This document shows positions 36,865 to 44,842 of a stretch of 64,000 nt of DNA, piece after piece. The notes beneath the pieces were generated by a model. It saw only the letters and a list, made by a program, of their open reading frames with translations, searched no databases and was not told the origin of the DNA. Numbering within the stretch: the stretch's first letter is position 1; every line of letters begins with the position of its first letter. Source of the stretch: Flavobacterium sp. RSP15. GTDB lineage: Bacteria > Bacteroidota > Bacteroidia > Flavobacteriales > Flavobacteriaceae. The position numbers and the translations under genes are program-made. Location: NCBI RefSeq assembly GCF_003968755.1, contig NZ_RYDL01000013.1, positions 17,259 to 81,258 of the forward strand, written 5' to 3'.

Positions 36865-38118
36865 TTATGCTAAAATTAATTTTCCTTGATTCACAATTCC
36901 GTACACTTTACCTCTTAGTTCAGTTCCTAAAAAAGCAGTGTTTTTAGATTTGGATAAAATGGATGATTTTGTAAAAATGCTTTTTGGTTCCGGATTAAAT
37001 AAGGTAATATTTGCTTTTGAACCTTGATTAATTGATACTGTTTCGATGCCAAAAGTTGTTTTTCCTGAAGTGAGTTTTTCTATTACGGTTTCTAATGGCA
37101 AAACAGTCATCAAAGCTCCAAAAGCACTTTCCAGACCAATAGTTCCATTCTTGGCTCCATCAAATTCCATTTTTTTGTGCTCAATATCCATCGGATTATG
37201 GTCGGATGTAATCATATCGATCGTTCCGTCTTTTATTCCTTTCAGTAATGCTTTCCTATCGGTTTCAGTTCTAAGCGGTGGAGAAATTTTATAACGGGTG
37301 TCAAAACCTTCCAGTTTTTCATCGGTTAAAACTAAATGATGTACTGCCACGCTGCACGTTACATTTAGTCCGTTAGCTTTAGCCTCTTTGATTAATTGAA
37401 CTGATTTTTTAGTAGAAATGGTTGGAATATGAAGTTTTCCGCCGGTATATTCTAACAGAAATAAATTTCGTGCTATTTGCAATTCTTCGGCAAGATTTGG
37501 AATTCCTTTCAAACCCAATCTGGTAGAAACAGCGCCTTCATTAGCCACTCCGTTTCCTTTTATCGTTTCGTCTTGGGAAAAAGCAAGAAGTAATCCATCA
37601 AAATCCTGAACGTATTGTAAGGCTATTTTTAGCAAATTAGCATTGTCCAAACTTTTATTATAATCTCCAAAAGCAACTGCTCCCGCTTTTTTCATGTCAT
37701 ACAATTCAGCCATGTCTTTTCCTGCACTTTCTTTGCTCAAAGCGCCGATAGGATACAGTTGAGTTGCAAATCCTTGTGCTTTGTTTAAAACAAAATTCAC
37801 TTGGGATTGATTGTCAATAATTGGGAAGGAGTTGGGTTGTAATGCGATTGCCGTGAAGCCACTTTTGGCAGCTACAGTAAGTCCGTTTGCTATGGTTTCA
37901 CGGTCTTCATAACCAGGCTCTCCAAGCGAAACGCTGCTGTCAAACCAGCCTTGGGATACATGTAAATTATCGAGTTGTATTTCGTCTGCTTTATCTGGAT
38001 TTGGTAGCCATGTTCCAATTTTTTGTATAAAACCATCAACAATTAGAATATCTGCAGTCTTATTATGAAAGGTACTTTTCGAATCGATAATTTTGGCGTC
38101 TCTGATGATTAGTTTCAT
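36865..38118 (-). CDS. Dihydroorotase-like protein lacking most metal ligands
   Basis: A 417-residue amidohydrolase-fold protein that aligns over its length with type I dihydroorotases. The active-site pattern, however, is degraded. The metal-binding D-x-H-x-H is D60-S-S-V-S here (in QGWFDSSVSLGEPGYEDRET). The HAED motif is FSQD, and the HISHVS motif is HIPTIS. Only the late Asp of TSDHNP and a GDY in place of SDD are near normal. At least three or four of the usual metal ligands are missing, so dihydroorotase activity is unlikely. Inactive homologues (pDHO, PyrC') hold aspartate transcarbamoylase together in other bacteria; that role is an inference here. Confidence 0.85.
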   Translation of the reverse strand: MKLIIRDAKIIDSKSTFHNKTADILIVDGFIQKIGTWLPNPDKADEIQLDNLHVSQGWFDSSVSLGEPGYEDRETIANGLTVAAKSGFTAIALQPNSFPIIDNQSQVNFVLNKAQGFATQLYPIGALSKESAGKDMAELYDMKKAGAVAFGDYNKSLDNANLLKIALQYVQDFDGLLLAFSQDETIKGNGVANEGAVSTRLGLKGIPNLAEELQIARNLFLLEYTGGKLHIPTISTKKSVQLIKEAKANGLNVTCSVAVHHLVLTDEKLEGFDTRYKISPPLRTETDRKALLKGIKDGTIDMITSDHNPMDIEHKKMEFDGAKNGTIGLESAFGALMTVLPLETVIEKLTSGKTTFGIETVSINQGSKANITLFNPEPKSIFTKSSILSKSKNTAFLGTELRGKVYGIVNQGKLILA

Positions 38119-38229
38119 ATATAGATACTATTTGTTTTTTTGATTGAATATAAAATTTGCATTGCCTTTTATGGCTAAAGTACAGTCATGCTCGTTTCAT
38201 ATTGACTTTTAAGTGTTTAACTCCGTTAT

Positions 38230-40158
38230 TTACTTTACGAATCGTATAATTGCCATTTCAATTATTAGAAATAACAGTGCAAAGATAACAAACCATTTCC
38301 AAATTTGATTATCAGTTCTGTCAGTTTGTAAAGTGTCAAATAACGATGGGATTGATTGGATTGTTTTATAGTCAGAAAGAATAGTTTCATTTGCTGGAGC
38401 CAAATCACTTTCGGTTCTATTGTAGTTGAAACTGATGTTTTCAATCCACTCTTTTTTATTGTAAATACTGAAATTTCCTGCTTGTTCCGGATAATTATTG
38501 AAAGTCATTTTGACTTTATTATTCAGAATTTGCTGGATAGGAATAAATTGTTCTTCTAAGCCTTTTACCGTTAAAATAGCGTCTTTGTTTAGCGATGCTT
38601 CGGTTAAATGCGGGTTATTATTCCCAATTATCAGAGCACTAACGTCGTTGTTTTGATTGTTCATAGCCATCTTATAAAACGTAGGTACAATTAATGGCGA
38701 TTGCTGAAAATTTGAATTTTTGCTGTTGATAGGAGCAGCAAAAACAGCAACCGCTGAAACTGAATTTGCTATCGATGTCAAGAAAACGCTTTGGTCTTCA
38801 TAAAACAAAGCAGCAGGATTGGAACTGGATATTATAAAGGATTTTTTTGTCTTTGGATATTGAAAATTAGTCACCTTATTTTCAAAAACGCTATTGAATA
38901 TAGGATGATTGAAGTTGATTTTGGTAATCAATTTTTCTCTGTTTTCTAAAGAATTAAATGTGAGGTTTCCAAAATTCGAGAAAAAAGAATTCAAATTGGT
39001 AATGGAACTTATCGCCGAAGGAATTACAATTAAATTTCCACCTTTCTCCACAAAAGAATTCAAAGTGGTTATCAAAGCTTGCGGAATTTCATCCAATTCA
39101 TTAAGAATAATGGCGTCTTGTTCTTCCAGTTTATTGTAGTCTAAGCTGTTTAAGATATAATTGTTATAATTGAATTCTTCACTGGTATAAATTCTGGAAA
39201 GAAAGTTGCTTTTCGATAGTTCTCCAATGCTGATAATGTTGGTTTTCTTCGTTTTTGAAATACTGAAAAAAAACGTGTTGTCATAAGACAAACCATCGTC
39301 AACTATAGAAAAATAACCATGAAAGGATTGTTTAGGAATCGTGAAACTGAGGTTTTTTTTCTTTGTGTCTAAAGTTGTTATAGTTTTAGCAATAAGCTTG
39401 TTTTCATTGTATAGAGAAATTGGAATCGGGTTTAAATTCTTGCCATAACTGGATATTTGGACACTAATTTCATAAAAATTTTCTACTGTTTTATGAATGA
39501 ATACGCTGTCAATAGAAACATTATTTTTTTGTTCTGCTTTTGGAATTATAAACGAAGGAGAATCAGTTGCATCACTTTTTTTTAGTTGTTGTTCATCAAG
39601 ACCTATTGCATCAGTAATGATAATGATATCCTTTTTAAAAGCGGATTTATGCGCTTTTATTTTTGCCATTATGTTGTCTAATTGGAACGGAGTTGCGCTG
39701 TATTTTAGATTTTGCAAAGCATCACGAACCGACTTTATATCTGTGTTCCAATAATTTTCGGAATTGGTAATTAAAGAAAAATTTACATTTTCCGGAGTTT
39801 CCTCAAGTAATTCCTGAACCGTTCTTTTTAGCAATTCCCCTTTTTTGCCTTTGGCTTGCATGCTAAAAGAATTGTCCAAAATAATATACAATTCATTGGT
39901 GGCATTTTTGCTGTCTTGGGACTCGGAAAAAGGTTGCGAAAATGCGAAAATAAGGCAAGTTAGAAGTAATAAACGACAGGCGAGAAGCAACCATTTTTTG
40001 ATTTTAGAGCTTTTTCTGGTTTGAATTGAAAGTGCTTTTAAGAACCGAACATTGGTGAAATATTCTTTTTTGAAATGGCGTAATTGAAACAAATGAACCA
40101 AAAGTGGAACAATCAACAAGATCAGAAAGTATAAAATTTCGGGATGTTTAAAATGCAT
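38230..40158 (-). CDS. BatA/VWA domain membrane protein
   Basis: A 642-residue membrane protein. The N-terminal BatA segment (HPEILYFLILLIVPLLVHLFQL) is followed by a second helix near residue 60. A von Willebrand A domain comes next, with the metal-binding MIDAS motif DNSFSM and a later ITDAIG. The large C-terminal periplasmic part ends in a final transmembrane helix (FALLFLIIEMAIIRF). It is related to Bat aerotolerance proteins but is not part of a bat operon here. The role is unknown. It ends 111 bases before the dihydroorotase-like gene. Confidence 0.8.
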   Translation of the reverse strand: MHFKHPEILYFLILLIVPLLVHLFQLRHFKKEYFTNVRFLKALSIQTRKSSKIKKWLLLACRLLLLTCLIFAFSQPFSESQDSKNATNELYIILDNSFSMQAKGKKGELLKRTVQELLEETPENVNFSLITNSENYWNTDIKSVRDALQNLKYSATPFQLDNIMAKIKAHKSAFKKDIIIITDAIGLDEQQLKKSDATDSPSFIIPKAEQKNNVSIDSVFIHKTVENFYEISVQISSYGKNLNPIPISLYNENKLIAKTITTLDTKKKNLSFTIPKQSFHGYFSIVDDGLSYDNTFFFSISKTKKTNIISIGELSKSNFLSRIYTSEEFNYNNYILNSLDYNKLEEQDAIILNELDEIPQALITTLNSFVEKGGNLIVIPSAISSITNLNSFFSNFGNLTFNSLENREKLITKINFNHPIFNSVFENKVTNFQYPKTKKSFIISSSNPAALFYEDQSVFLTSIANSVSAVAVFAAPINSKNSNFQQSPLIVPTFYKMAMNNQNNDVSALIIGNNNPHLTEASLNKDAILTVKGLEEQFIPIQQILNNKVKMTFNNYPEQAGNFSIYNKKEWIENISFNYNRTESDLAPANETILSDYKTIQSIPSLFDTLQTDRTDNQIWKWFVIFALLFLIIEMAIIRFVK

Positions 40159-40340
40159 TCTGAGGTTGAGTTTACTTTACTGTATTTTGTTTTCAACGGT
40201 GTTCATTGAATTTCAGGAGTCAAAAATACAAATTTGTTGACAGTTTTAGATGAAGTTGTTATAATTTTTCAAAGGAATAAACTAGTGACTTTCATTAGGA
40301 ATATATTGTGTATTTTAGCTTTCTAATAAATTTTAAAAAC

Positions 40341-41453
40341 ATGAAAAAGCCGTTTGCGGTTCTTCTATTAATCTTCCTTTTTACAAGTGTTAATGCACAA
40401 AAAAACAAATTGAATTTACTAATAGGAACCTATACCCAAAGTTGTGACAGTAAAGGAATTTATGTATATAATTTTGATTCAAACACAGGTGATTTCAGTT
40501 TTAAAAATGCGACTGAAAAGGTTTTAAATCCCAGTTATTTAACAGTTTCAAAAAATAATAATTTTGTGTATTCCGTAAACGAAAATGGGACTGAAAGTAC
40601 GGTGAGTTCTTTTAGTTATAATCCCGCAAGAGGAAAATTAGACTTAATCAACAAGCAAAGCTCCAAGGGTGCGGATCCTTGTTACATAATCAATGACGAT
40701 AAAAATGTAATTGTTGCTAATTATTCAGGGGGAACTATTTCCGTTTTTGCTAAAAATGACGACGGAAGTCTAGCGGAAGCGAAGCAAGTTATTCAACATT
40801 ATGGAAAAGGAACTAATACACAAAGACAAGAAGGTCCGCACGTACACATGGTTCATTTTTCTCCAGATAAAAAGTTTGTTTTGTCTAACGATTTAGGGAA
40901 TGACAAAGTATATTCATACGCTTATAATCCTAATGCTGAACATACTGTTTTAGAATTAAAAGACAGCATCTCAGTAAAATCTGGGAGTGGACCCAGACAT
41001 TTAACCTTTAGCAATGATGGTAAATTTGTTTATTTATTACAGGAACTGGACGGCACGCTAAAAGTATTTAGTTATTCTAACGGAACGTTGACAAAGATTG
41101 ATGAAACGACTATTTTAGCTGAAGATTTTAAAGGATCATTTAGTGCTGCGGATATCCATATTTCACCTGACGGGAAGTTTTTATATGCCTCTAATCGCGG
41201 TGAAGCAAATAATATCACCATTTTTGAAATTCTAAAAAACGGAAAATTATTATTGAAAGGGCAAACCAGTAGTTTAGGAAAAGGACCTCGAAATTTTACC
41301 ATTGACTCAACGGGTAATTTTCTTGTGGTAGCAAATCAATATACCAATGATGTAGTGATTTTTAAAAGAAATAAAAAGACTGGATTACTTGCTGATACTG
41401 GCAAAAAGATTGTTTTGTGTTCGCCGGTTTGTTTGGTTTTCACAAAGAATTAA
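40341..41453 (+). CDS. Lactonase family seven-bladed beta-propeller protein
   Basis: A 370-residue secreted protein from the ATG at 40341, which begins a good signal peptide (MKKPFAVLLLIFLFTSVNAQ). An upstream in-frame ATG at 40308 is rejected because it places 11 residues before the signal. The body has the propeller repeats of the 6-phosphogluconolactonase-like family PF10282. These include NLLIGTYTQSCDSKGIYVY, PHVHMVHFSPDKKFVLSNDLG, SGPRHLTFSNDGKFVYLL and SLGKGPRNFTID. Because it is exported, action on cytoplasmic 6-phosphogluconolactone is doubtful; a periplasmic sugar lactone is more likely. Confidence 0.85.
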   Translation: MKKPFAVLLLIFLFTSVNAQKNKLNLLIGTYTQSCDSKGIYVYNFDSNTGDFSFKNATEKVLNPSYLTVSKNNNFVYSVNENGTESTVSSFSYNPARGKLDLINKQSSKGADPCYIINDDKNVIVANYSGGTISVFAKNDDGSLAEAKQVIQHYGKGTNTQRQEGPHVHMVHFSPDKKFVLSNDLGNDKVYSYAYNPNAEHTVLELKDSISVKSGSGPRHLTFSNDGKFVYLLQELDGTLKVFSYSNGTLTKIDETTILAEDFKGSFSAADIHISPDGKFLYASNRGEANNITIFEILKNGKLLLKGQTSSLGKGPRNFTIDSTGNFLVVANQYTNDVVIFKRNKKTGLLADTGKKIVLCSPVCLVFTKN

Positions 41454-41469
41454 ACTTAAAAATTCACAA

Positions 41470-41510
41470 AAAAAGTGTTGAAAAACGAAAATTATTTTTC
41501 AACACTTTTT
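41470..41510 (+). terminator. Rho-independent terminator after the lactonase gene
   Basis: A perfect 16-bp stem (41470-41485 with 41495-41510) with a T-rich 3' arm. Confidence 0.9.
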
Positions 41511-41599
41511 ACTATTTATTTTTGTTTTTATCTTTAGACCTCGATCTTCAGAAAAAAATCAGGATTTAGAAACTGAACACTCGAAACTGAACACTGATC

Positions 41600-42952
41600 T
41601 TATTTGTTCTTGTCTTTTCTCTTTTTATCTCTGGTTTTTAGCATATTTCTATTTACAGAACCGTGTGTTTTTTTCTTGGTTACCCCAGGGCCGCCTAAAT
41701 TGACTTTTTTATTCTTTTTACTTTTCTCTTGAAAAGCGCCATCTCCGTCAAGTTTTTGTTTTTTCATCATAAACTTGATCGGTTGTCTCTCTTTTTCAGG
41801 TTCAATTAATTTCGATGAGATTTCAACTGTTTCCGGGAAAGGTTCAATGGCTAATACCATATTCATCAGCACTTCTATCTCTACTTTAAATTCTTCTTCG
41901 CGTGGCGCAATAAGACTTATTGCGGTTCCTGTGGCATCTGCACGACCGGTTCGACCAATTCTGTGCATGTATAATTCAGGTAATTCAGGCATTTCGAAAT
42001 TGATAACGTGGGTGATATTAGAAATATCTAAACCTCTGGCCATGATGTCAGTAGTGATCAAACCTCGTAAATTTCCTTCTTGGAACAAAGCCATAGTACT
42101 CAAACGATAATTTTGTGATTTATTCGAGTGAATTACTCCAAACTGACCTTCAAAATCCTCCTCGATTCGTTCGTGAACCATATCAGAAATTTTCTTATTA
42201 TTGACAAACACCAGCACACGACTCATGTCTTCGTTTTCTTGTAATAAGTGTTTTAAAAGGTTTATTTTGGTATTGAAATTAGGAACCTGATAGGATATTT
42301 GTTTGATTTTTTCCAGAGGTGTTCCTGATGCCGAAAGCGTAACTTCTTGAGGATAATCAAAATAATCATTCAAAATCGCATCTACTTCATCCGTCATTGT
42401 CGCTGAAAACAGTATATTTTGACGTTTTTTAGGCATCATGGCTAAAATAGAGGTCAATTGGGTACGGAAACCTAAATTCAGCATTTCATCAAACTCATCG
42501 ATTACCAGTTTTTGCATTTCTTCAAAGCGAATCACATTATCCAGCGTTAAATCCATGATTCTTCCGGGAGTTCCCACTAGTATGTCGCAACCTGCATATA
42601 CTGCTTTTTTTTGAGTGTTGATATTGACACCTCCAAAGATTCCAATAGTACGAACCGACATGTATTTTGTCAATTTCTCAATTTCTTCCGCAACTTGTAC
42701 AACAAGTTCACGAGTAGGAACCAGCAGCACTATTTTTGGCGTATGACCGGGAGTAAATTTATATAGTTTCAACAAAGGCAATAGGTAAGCAAATGTTTTA
42801 CCAGTGCCGGTTTGAGCGATTCCCATCATATCTCTTCCTGACATTATCACAGAAAATGTTTTTTCTTGAATAGGAGTAGGCGTTGTAAACCCTAAATCAT
42901 CTATCGCTTTTTGTACGGATTTAGGAAGATTGAATTGCTCAAAAGTAGTCAT
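41600..42952 (-). CDS. DEAD-box family ATP-dependent RNA helicase (RhlE-like) with DEFD motif
   Basis: A 450-residue RNA helicase with the full motif set: Q-motif PTPIQ, motif I AQTGTGKT (residues 46-53), Ia PTRELV, Ib GTPGR, III SAT (183-185), V ARGLDI and VI HRIGRTGR. Motif II is D152-E-F-D155 instead of DEAD; the acidic residues that bind Mg-ATP remain. A very basic C-terminal tail (from about residue 395) probably binds RNA. It likely acts in ribosome assembly or mRNA turnover. A TATATTTG -7 element lies upstream. Confidence 0.9.
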   Translation of the reverse strand: MTTFEQFNLPKSVQKAIDDLGFTTPTPIQEKTFSVIMSGRDMMGIAQTGTGKTFAYLLPLLKLYKFTPGHTPKIVLLVPTRELVVQVAEEIEKLTKYMSVRTIGIFGGVNINTQKKAVYAGCDILVGTPGRIMDLTLDNVIRFEEMQKLVIDEFDEMLNLGFRTQLTSILAMMPKKRQNILFSATMTDEVDAILNDYFDYPQEVTLSASGTPLEKIKQISYQVPNFNTKINLLKHLLQENEDMSRVLVFVNNKKISDMVHERIEEDFEGQFGVIHSNKSQNYRLSTMALFQEGNLRGLITTDIMARGLDISNITHVINFEMPELPELYMHRIGRTGRADATGTAISLIAPREEEFKVEIEVLMNMVLAIEPFPETVEISSKLIEPEKERQPIKFMMKKQKLDGDGAFQEKSKKNKKVNLGGPGVTKKKTHGSVNRNMLKTRDKKRKDKNK

Positions 42953-42968
42953 TTGTTTAAATTTTTTG

Positions 42969-42976
42969 CAAATATA
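42969..42976 (-). promoter_or_regulatory. -7 promoter element for the helicase gene
   Basis: Reads TATATTTG on the minus strand (TAnnTTTG), 17 bases upstream of the start codon. Confidence 0.5.
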
Positions 42977-43089
42977 GTCTTTTTGAAAGTAATACTCTAA
43001 AAGCGATAAATATCAATATATATTTTATTTTGACGATCCGTTTGTAACAATGCTCAAAGCAGCTTATACTTAGGCTATCAACTTGTTAA

Positions 43090-43320
43090 ATGGGAGCTAC
43101 GAACCTACTTGAATTTTTCGAGAAATATCCTGATGAAGCCTCGCGTATTGAGGGATTCAAAGCCAAACGGCTTGAAATGGGAATTATATGTAAAAAATGT
43201 AAACATACCAAACATTACTTTCGTAAGACAGATTTTAAATTTCAATACAAAAAATGCGGTAGTCATGTCAGTCCACTTGCGGTCAATGCACAACTTTACT
43301 ACAAAACGTAAAAGTGTAAA
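43090..43320 (+). pseudogene. IS1595 (ISXO2-like) transposase, N-terminal relic
   Basis: The frame begins MGATNLLEFFEKYPDEASRI and contains GIICKKCKHTKHYF, the zinc-ribbon N-terminus of IS1595-family transposases. The second zinc pair is damaged: FQYKKCG is present where CKKCG is expected. The frame then ends after 73 codons. The next expected segment (TLRSGTVMHNSKL type) is visible in the +1 frame as HLRSMHNFTTK, so a deletion plus frameshift has occurred. The catalytic DDE-like domain is absent. It is an old relic with no intact inverted repeats seen. Confidence 0.7.
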
Positions 43321-43852
43321 ACTACTTTTTCAAATTAAAATAAAAAGAATTTTACAACGTAATTTTTTGAAATATTCTTTAAGCCTGCAAAAAAATGGTA
43401 GGCAGATGTCCGAAATATTTATCTGTATTTTTTTATATCTTCTGTAAATTACTCGATATTAAATATTTTTAAAGTCTTTATTTAATATTGAAATTTTGTC
43501 GGAATATTTCATTTTACAATCAGATTCTTAGCGGATTCATGATCTAATTTCTTAGCTGTTCTAATATTATTACTATCTTCTTTTATGGAGTTTTACCTGT
43601 AATGATTAGTTTTCGTTAAGAATGATTATTATCAAGAGTTTTCCAAGTATCGATATCAATTATTGAACCTTTACAGAAATGTTTCTGTCAGTGTACAGTT
43701 TATTCCTTATATGTATTTTCCAATATTAAAATAATGGCATTTTTAATCCTCTCCATGCCTTCTGGTGTATTTATATCTATTTCAGAAAAAAGGGTGTCTG
43801 TAGATTTCGCGTGCAATACCATGTAATATAAAGTCACCAACCGTATTTAGTG
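43321..43852. other. Gene-free decayed region (532 bases)
   Basis: AT-rich sequence between two transposase relics. It contains no intact gene. A minus-strand open segment at 43700-43822 (40 codons from an ATG, ending NAIILILENTYKE) has coding-like character and contains DINTPEGMERIKNA. It may be the tail of a lost gene; family uncertain. Confidence 0.5.
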
Positions 43853-44368
43853 CTATTTCTTGACAGATTCGCCCGAAGTATTTTTAAAAGATATTCCCTG
43901 ATCTTCGTCTTTTTTGATATGACTTTTGCGGGCTACTTTTACACTTGATTTAAAATTTCTGATGCAGTAATAGAGCAAGGTGTTGTAATTGAAAGTCTTT
44001 CCTGATTCTTTTTCAATCCAATCTTTGAGCTCAACATAGCCTTGAAGTCCATTTTGAGGGTCGTTGAGTTTTGCTTCCAACATATTGTGTTCAATAGCAT
44101 TAAAAGCCGATGGCTTAAAACCTGTTTTTTGATGCTTCATCAAACCCTCAATTCCAGCATTAAGGTATAATGTTCTCCAGTTCTGAACGCTATTAGGGTC
44201 AACACCCGCTAATTTAGCTACCTCACGTTTAGAAATCCCTGCTTTTTCGTTTTGCTTCAAAATCAGCAGAACTCTCAAACGTTGCCCAATAAATGGAATG
44301 GATTGTTTGAGTAGATTTTTTATTTCTTTTTCGGTTTATTTAATTACCAAAATTTTCGCATGTGCCAT
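43853..44368 (-). pseudogene. IS630-type transposase HTH region with in-frame nonsense codon
   Basis: Read from an ATG at 44368, the frame gives MAHAKILVIK, a TAA stop at 44336-44338 (codon 11), then continues without shift. It runs through TEKEIKNLLKQSIPFIGQRL, RVLLILKQNEKAGISKREVA and a helix-turn-helix (VDPNSVQNWRTLY), ending with VKVARKSHIKKDED. This matches the N-terminal half of IS630-family transposases in Bacteroidota, where MAHxKILVI is the usual beginning. The DDE catalytic half is missing downstream. An internal ATG at 44278 leaves a 141-residue HTH protein that might still be made, but it would be a truncated product. Confidence 0.7.
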
Positions 44369-44842
44369 AATTACTATTATAATATGGTCCAAATGTAATA
44401 TAAAAAACAAATTACCAATATTGGTCTATATATTATAATATCGTTTGGCATAATTTAAAAAGCCGATAAATTTTGGATTTATGGGCTTTTGCTTTGGTGC
44501 AAATACCAAATTATCCATTCAGTCTGGTAAATTCGAGACCATTTCTAATGGATCACTTCTTTGTAATTTCAAAATAAAAGCGTAGCTAATTTTTTATAAG
44601 TTAACAAACAGATTGGATGCCTTAGTTTTACCTTTTTACTTTATTACAAATACATTTTATTTTTAATTTATAAAACGATTCAGCAAACTTAATCACAAAG
44701 CTTTTAAAATAGTTTGTTGTACAACCCAATTATAGTCATTATAACAAATTATGTTTAATTCCGTGAACTAATAATTACAGCAAGTCAGGTTTATAAACAC
44801 ATAGAGAATTTAGGAAATTGAACATACATTTTATTAGACGCA
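44369..44842. other. Gene-free region (474 bases)
   Basis: AT-rich. Contains an imperfect hairpin at 44457-44490 (13-bp arms with one mismatch, ending GGGCTTTT) that could be a terminator. No coding frame is supported. Confidence 0.55.
44457..44490 (+). terminator. Possible terminator-like hairpin in the decayed region
   Basis: AAAAGCCGATAAA pairs with TTTATGGGCTTTT with one mismatch, with no intact gene immediately upstream on the plus strand. Confidence 0.35.

Noticed and set aside
36865..38118. Active dihydroorotase (pyrC)
   Set aside because: The HxH and other metal-binding histidines are replaced, so I call it dihydroorotase-like only.
43109..43447. A 112-residue plus-strand ORF overlapping the IS1595 relic as a separate gene
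   Set aside because: Its middle corresponds to the frameshifted continuation of the transposase (HLRSMHNF); the rest is low-complexity decay.
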